Translations under genes and position numbers: made by a program | Part shown: positions 60,032 through 64,000 of the stretch, in pieces | Position numbering within the stretch: the first letter of the stretch is position 1 | Layout: every line of letters begins with the position of its first letter | Assembly: GCA_026413225.1 (NCBI GenBank) | Contig: CM048553.1 | Location: 129,522,190-129,586,189, forward strand | From: Otis tarda | Taxonomy: Eukaryota > Chordata > Aves > Otidiformes > Otididae | Length of the DNA: 64,000 bases | Direction of reading: 5' to 3' | The notes under the pieces: model-generated | Database searches by the model: none | What the model saw: only the letters and a program-made list of their open reading frames with translations | Told to the model about the DNA's origin: nothing

Positions 60032-63000
60032 GACGTCTGGGACAATTCTGGTGCTGCTCCAGCTACTCTGCAAAAGCAGGTTCAGGTTTCTCCCTGCTAG
60101 TTAACAAGGACTGCAGAGTATTCATAATAGGAATTTCCAGATGTCTCCATGGATCTTCTTAGATCTTGGTCTGTACAGTCAGGACTAAAGGAAACTTTGT
60201 GTTTGCTCTCTCTATGACTTAGCAGGAGGAAACAGGAAAGACTTTCTGACAAAACAGGGTCATCAGATCCTAGATTCCATTGTGTTTATTAAAACCCATT
60301 GAAAATACTGGCTCCAGGAGGCTTTGACTCCAGCTCAAGGAGCAGGAAAGGCAATTATATCTGTGGGGTTCAGACAGCATTTTCAACACTGAGTTGAGAG
60401 TGGAGAAAAGGGAAAAGGGGAGAAGGGGTGGTATTATCATCAGTGTTTACAGTTGCTCTTCCCTTTTAATGAAAAATGTATCTCATTTGATTCTTCCTGT
60501 ATTTCTCGTGTAGGTATCCTAGTGCAATTCCTCACCCTCCAGCCAGCCAGTTAGGTCCCCGGGGACCAGGCTTTCCCACACACAGCCCACATCTCAAATG
60601 ACTCTTCCTTTTCTCATTTTCAGTGTAGACTTCTTCCAGTTGTCATCATTTGCTGAGTGGGTTTTTATTTTATTTTGCTCCCTCCTTGATGCTGTGAGTA
60701 GTCTTACAGTCAGAGACAAGCTGGAATGGCTGCCAATAGTGTAAGAAACTCCTCCAGAAATAATGAGACACCAGAAATATGAAAGGCCTGCAATGAAACT
60801 TCCCAAACACCAGCTAGATAGGAATTTTGAATTATCTGTCCTAGGAGATAGTGGGAGGTCATGATTAATAATATCTTTCTTTATTAATAGAGGAATACAC
60901 ATGCTCTGAAGCAAGAGAGGACACTTTAACCCATCTTTCCTTCTTTGTTCCCTGTATCATAGGGAGAAATTTATGGGCCGGTTTGGTTTGGCTTTGCACT
61001 GTTGCAATACACCAGTGATTTTTACTCCCTTGTTCTTTTCATCCAGATGGGCTGTTGTTGAGGTCATAGAGATGATCGTGCATGACAGAAGTAGAGCTGC
61101 ATGAGGGAACTGTTGCAGTCCAAAGTCCACTGGTACTACTTCTGTTGTTCTAGCCAGCTATGTTGCTGCCAGCCATTCTGCATCAAAACATGCTCTGTTC
61201 AAAGCTGGGAAGAGGTTTTCTGTGTTCTTTCCCTGCACAGAGACTAGCAGCATAGTTAGGAATGAACGAAGCATTTTCTGATGTGTGTCTCCATGCTTGA
61301 GTATGGAGACAGTTAAAATCAGTTACAGATCCAGCAGCTTAGGAAGATATATGAATTATATACTATTATTTCAGGAGTTTTCACTTAAAACTATTCCTTT
61401 GGCTGTTAAATACATTCACTTCTCAGTTAATTTTGTCAGGTTCTGGGCACTGTACTTCATTGTCAGGGAGCACTTCTTAGGACCAGCTTCCCTTCATCAA
61501 TTTTTGAAATGTGTAGCAATCGATACTTGGAGCTTAGCAAAGGCAAGTTCCATTCTTGGAGCAATGCTAAAAATAAAACCTTGGAAGCATTTGTCATTTT
61601 ACTTTCAGACACATATGTGTAATCTGTCTTTTCTTGTTGGTTCTCAAAGGGTGGATTTTGTTTTGCCTAAGATTCTCTGAATGCAAACCAGCAGAATCTT
61701 ATATCAATTATAGTTTTCTATTATTACTCAAATTAGTGCTCAGAAAGTAGAAAACCTTACTTTAAAGTAAATAGCGTTTTTCAAGCGTGAGAAGGTCTTT
61801 ATTTCCATTTTCAGTCCAGCTATTTAAATTGCTTTTTGTCTGACTGGTGATAGATGTGTCTGGCTTGATTCAGTAGAAGAGCAGAGGTGTTCTGAAATGG
61901 TGTCATTTGGGAAGCATAGAAGTCAGCCATGCTGCACGGGAATCTCAGTGTAAACCATTTTAACATCCCACCCTTTCAGGTTTTTTTTTCTGCAACACCC
62001 ATGCATTTTGCACAGATGGAGGGATGTGACAGATCATGGAATTAAGAAACCAAAAGCTTTTTTTGTTAAATTTTTAATCCGCTCCTCCCACACTTCCATA
62101 GTTCCTTGATTTACAGTTTAATTCAAAATGAATGAACTACCAGTCTTTACTAGCAAGCATCTGTTCATAGCGTGTGTTAGCTTCCAGTCACATGCCTGAC
62201 CCTCTAATATTTCTCTTATTATTCCTTATACAGGCGGGCCTGTGGCAAGCACTGTTTATCACCAGGCCATCGCATCTTCCGGGCATTAATGTGTAAGCAG
62301 GCTTTGGCCAGCAATGCTCACGTTTCTTTAAATCACTAATAGCACCATCTTTACTTGAAATAATCACTGTTCCCTAATAAGAAGAAATTCTTACTGGGAG
62401 AATGTCTTTGCTCATTTTGTGAAGTGCCTAGAATAGTAAAGACCACCATAATAAAGAGGATAAAACGGATAAAAATAGAATTAAAAGACAAAGTAGTCAG
62501 CTGTTTGTAAGCGATAGATAGTTATGAGCCACATGGAGTTCACACAGTCTGCATACCTCACATCTCATCTCTACCTGTATCTGCCTTGCCCTACACGAGG
62601 AGGGGACTTAGAAGCACCTCTATCTACTTCTCTCACACTAAAGCAAGTTAACTTTAGTCTCTTCTTGCAGAAAGTGACATACTTTCCACCCTAGATGAAG
62701 TAGTGGAGCAAGGGGGATTCAGAGGAAAAATAAGTAACAGTACTCATGTAGTGCTTTTAACTAAAAAAAGAAAAGAGCGTGATTTCCTGACCAGTTGTCA
62801 CCTCCGCTTAAGGACTTGCAGAAAACTCTTATGGGCTTTTGGTTCTACCTGCTTTTTTTCTCCTCTGCCCTGGTTGTGGAGATTCCCCACTAGCAGGAGC
62901 TGGGGCATGAAGGACATGACCAAGTGGCTTTACTGGTCTTTCAAACTCCGTCTAACACTTTGGAGAACAAGCATCAATAACTGAATTATTTTATTGTAGG

Positions 63001-64000
63001 GAAGGGCCTTTCTTGTTGATTTCTGTACACTGAATTCCGAGAAATCAAATTTGGTTACTAATGCATTTTTCTGCGTTGATGCATTCATTTTGCAAAATGA
63101 ACAAGAAGTATCTGCTTGTTTGGTTTTTCTTTTCTGGTTTCTGTTCCTCAATGGTAGGGACACGAAACACATACTTGAGATACTGAGACAGGTACTTCCC
63201 TTTTGGGGATGCTCCTTATTTTCTGAAATACAAAAGGCAAATTAACGCTTACTACGTCTCTCTCTATCTATACACCTTTAATTTCCTGAGTTCTTTGCCA
63301 TTTGTTTTTGAGCCGAGCTGTAGCTGTGTAATTCACAGTAATGGCTTTGAAGTAAAATTGTTCCTGCTTCTCATTTACACAGATATACTTGAGTTTATAA
63401 ACTAGCAAAGAAGTATTTCTGTTTTGCAGGATTTAAACTTAAAAGCAAGATCATTCTTCCTCGTAGAGGTAAGTGCCTGTAAAGAAATCCTGGGAGAATT
63501 TCAAAGCATGTGCTATTCTGATCTGTGAGCCTAAAGGATTCACTGGTGCCCAAAAAGTAAAGACTTCAGCCATACCAGATCATGGATCCACTGAATGAGT
63601 CATACAGAATTTTATTTCTCTGGTTTTTTTTTTTCTACTGGTCCCGGTGGCCCCTATTGCTTCACTTTAGGTAATACTTCAACTAATTCCTTGGGGAGGC
63701 TGGACTAAACTGTCTCTTTCTTAACAGCAACATGAACCCTGATCTTTCACAACATATTTTGGTCCTTTTTCTCGGGGGGGCTAACTGAAGGTGTGACGTG
63801 GCCCAGGAATTTAACAAGCATGAGATGGATGCTGACAGGCAGGGCAGGATGTAGCTGCGACAGCAAGAGCATGAGGATTTAGAGGTGCCAGCCTGGAAGA
63901 GCGGTGCTAATGTATGTCTAATCCAAGCAGGCTGCTCCTTTATTAGTAATTCTCTGAATTTCTCCAGCACACCTGATGTCTCCTTGTCCAACTCATTGTA
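60032..64000 (+). other. KCNB2: KCNB2 intron 2, last part of the window
   Basis: AT-rich intronic sequence with short T-runs (61980, 63623) and no recognisable exon, transposon or RNA gene. The intron continues past the right edge: nowhere after 20820 is there an acceptor followed by the Kv2 S1 region. Confidence 0.6.

Overview
The window is vertebrate nuclear DNA, almost certainly from a bird. The host is indicated by CR1 LINE fragments of several ages (two end in the avian CR1 tail of repeated ATTCTATG/ATTCTGTG-like octamers), by a solo LTR of a kind common in bird genomes, by a few old MIR-like SINE relics, and by the absence of anything resembling Alu or L1. No bacterial, plasmid or phage features are present.

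Only one protein-coding gene can be supported: the 5' end of KCNB2 (voltage-gated potassium channel Kv2.2) on the + strand. A CpG-rich island at about 3440-5360 carries the likely promoter and an untranslated first exon that ends in a strong splice donor at 4803/4804. Intron 1 (4804-20134) is followed by exon 2, which holds 106 nt of leader and the first 193 codons (20241-20819): the cytoplasmic N-terminus and the T1 tetramerisation domain with an intact zinc-binding motif. The donor at 20820 opens an intron of more than 43 kb that is still open at the right edge. The exon with S1-S6, the pore and the long C-terminal tail lies outside the window. No other gene is seen in either intron or in the 3.4 kb upstream of the island.

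The rest is non-coding AT-rich sequence with scattered repeats: CR1 fragments (14.6, 18.8, 54.5, 59.7 kb); a 1140-bp solo LTR at 31825-32964 bounded by a perfect 5-bp duplication; a second probable LTR at about 39185-39600; old SINE relics (10.2, 11.8, 36.7 kb); degraded copies of old amniote interspersed repeats; and simple repeats.

The most interesting observations concern KCNB2 expression: a degenerate GT-rich minisatellite abutting the promoter, G-rich stretches at the start of intron 1, possible alternative leader splicing, and a 95-codon upstream frame that would be created by splicing exon 1 to exon 2 and would overlap the KCNB2 start codon. I found no sign of a previously undescribed multi-gene system.
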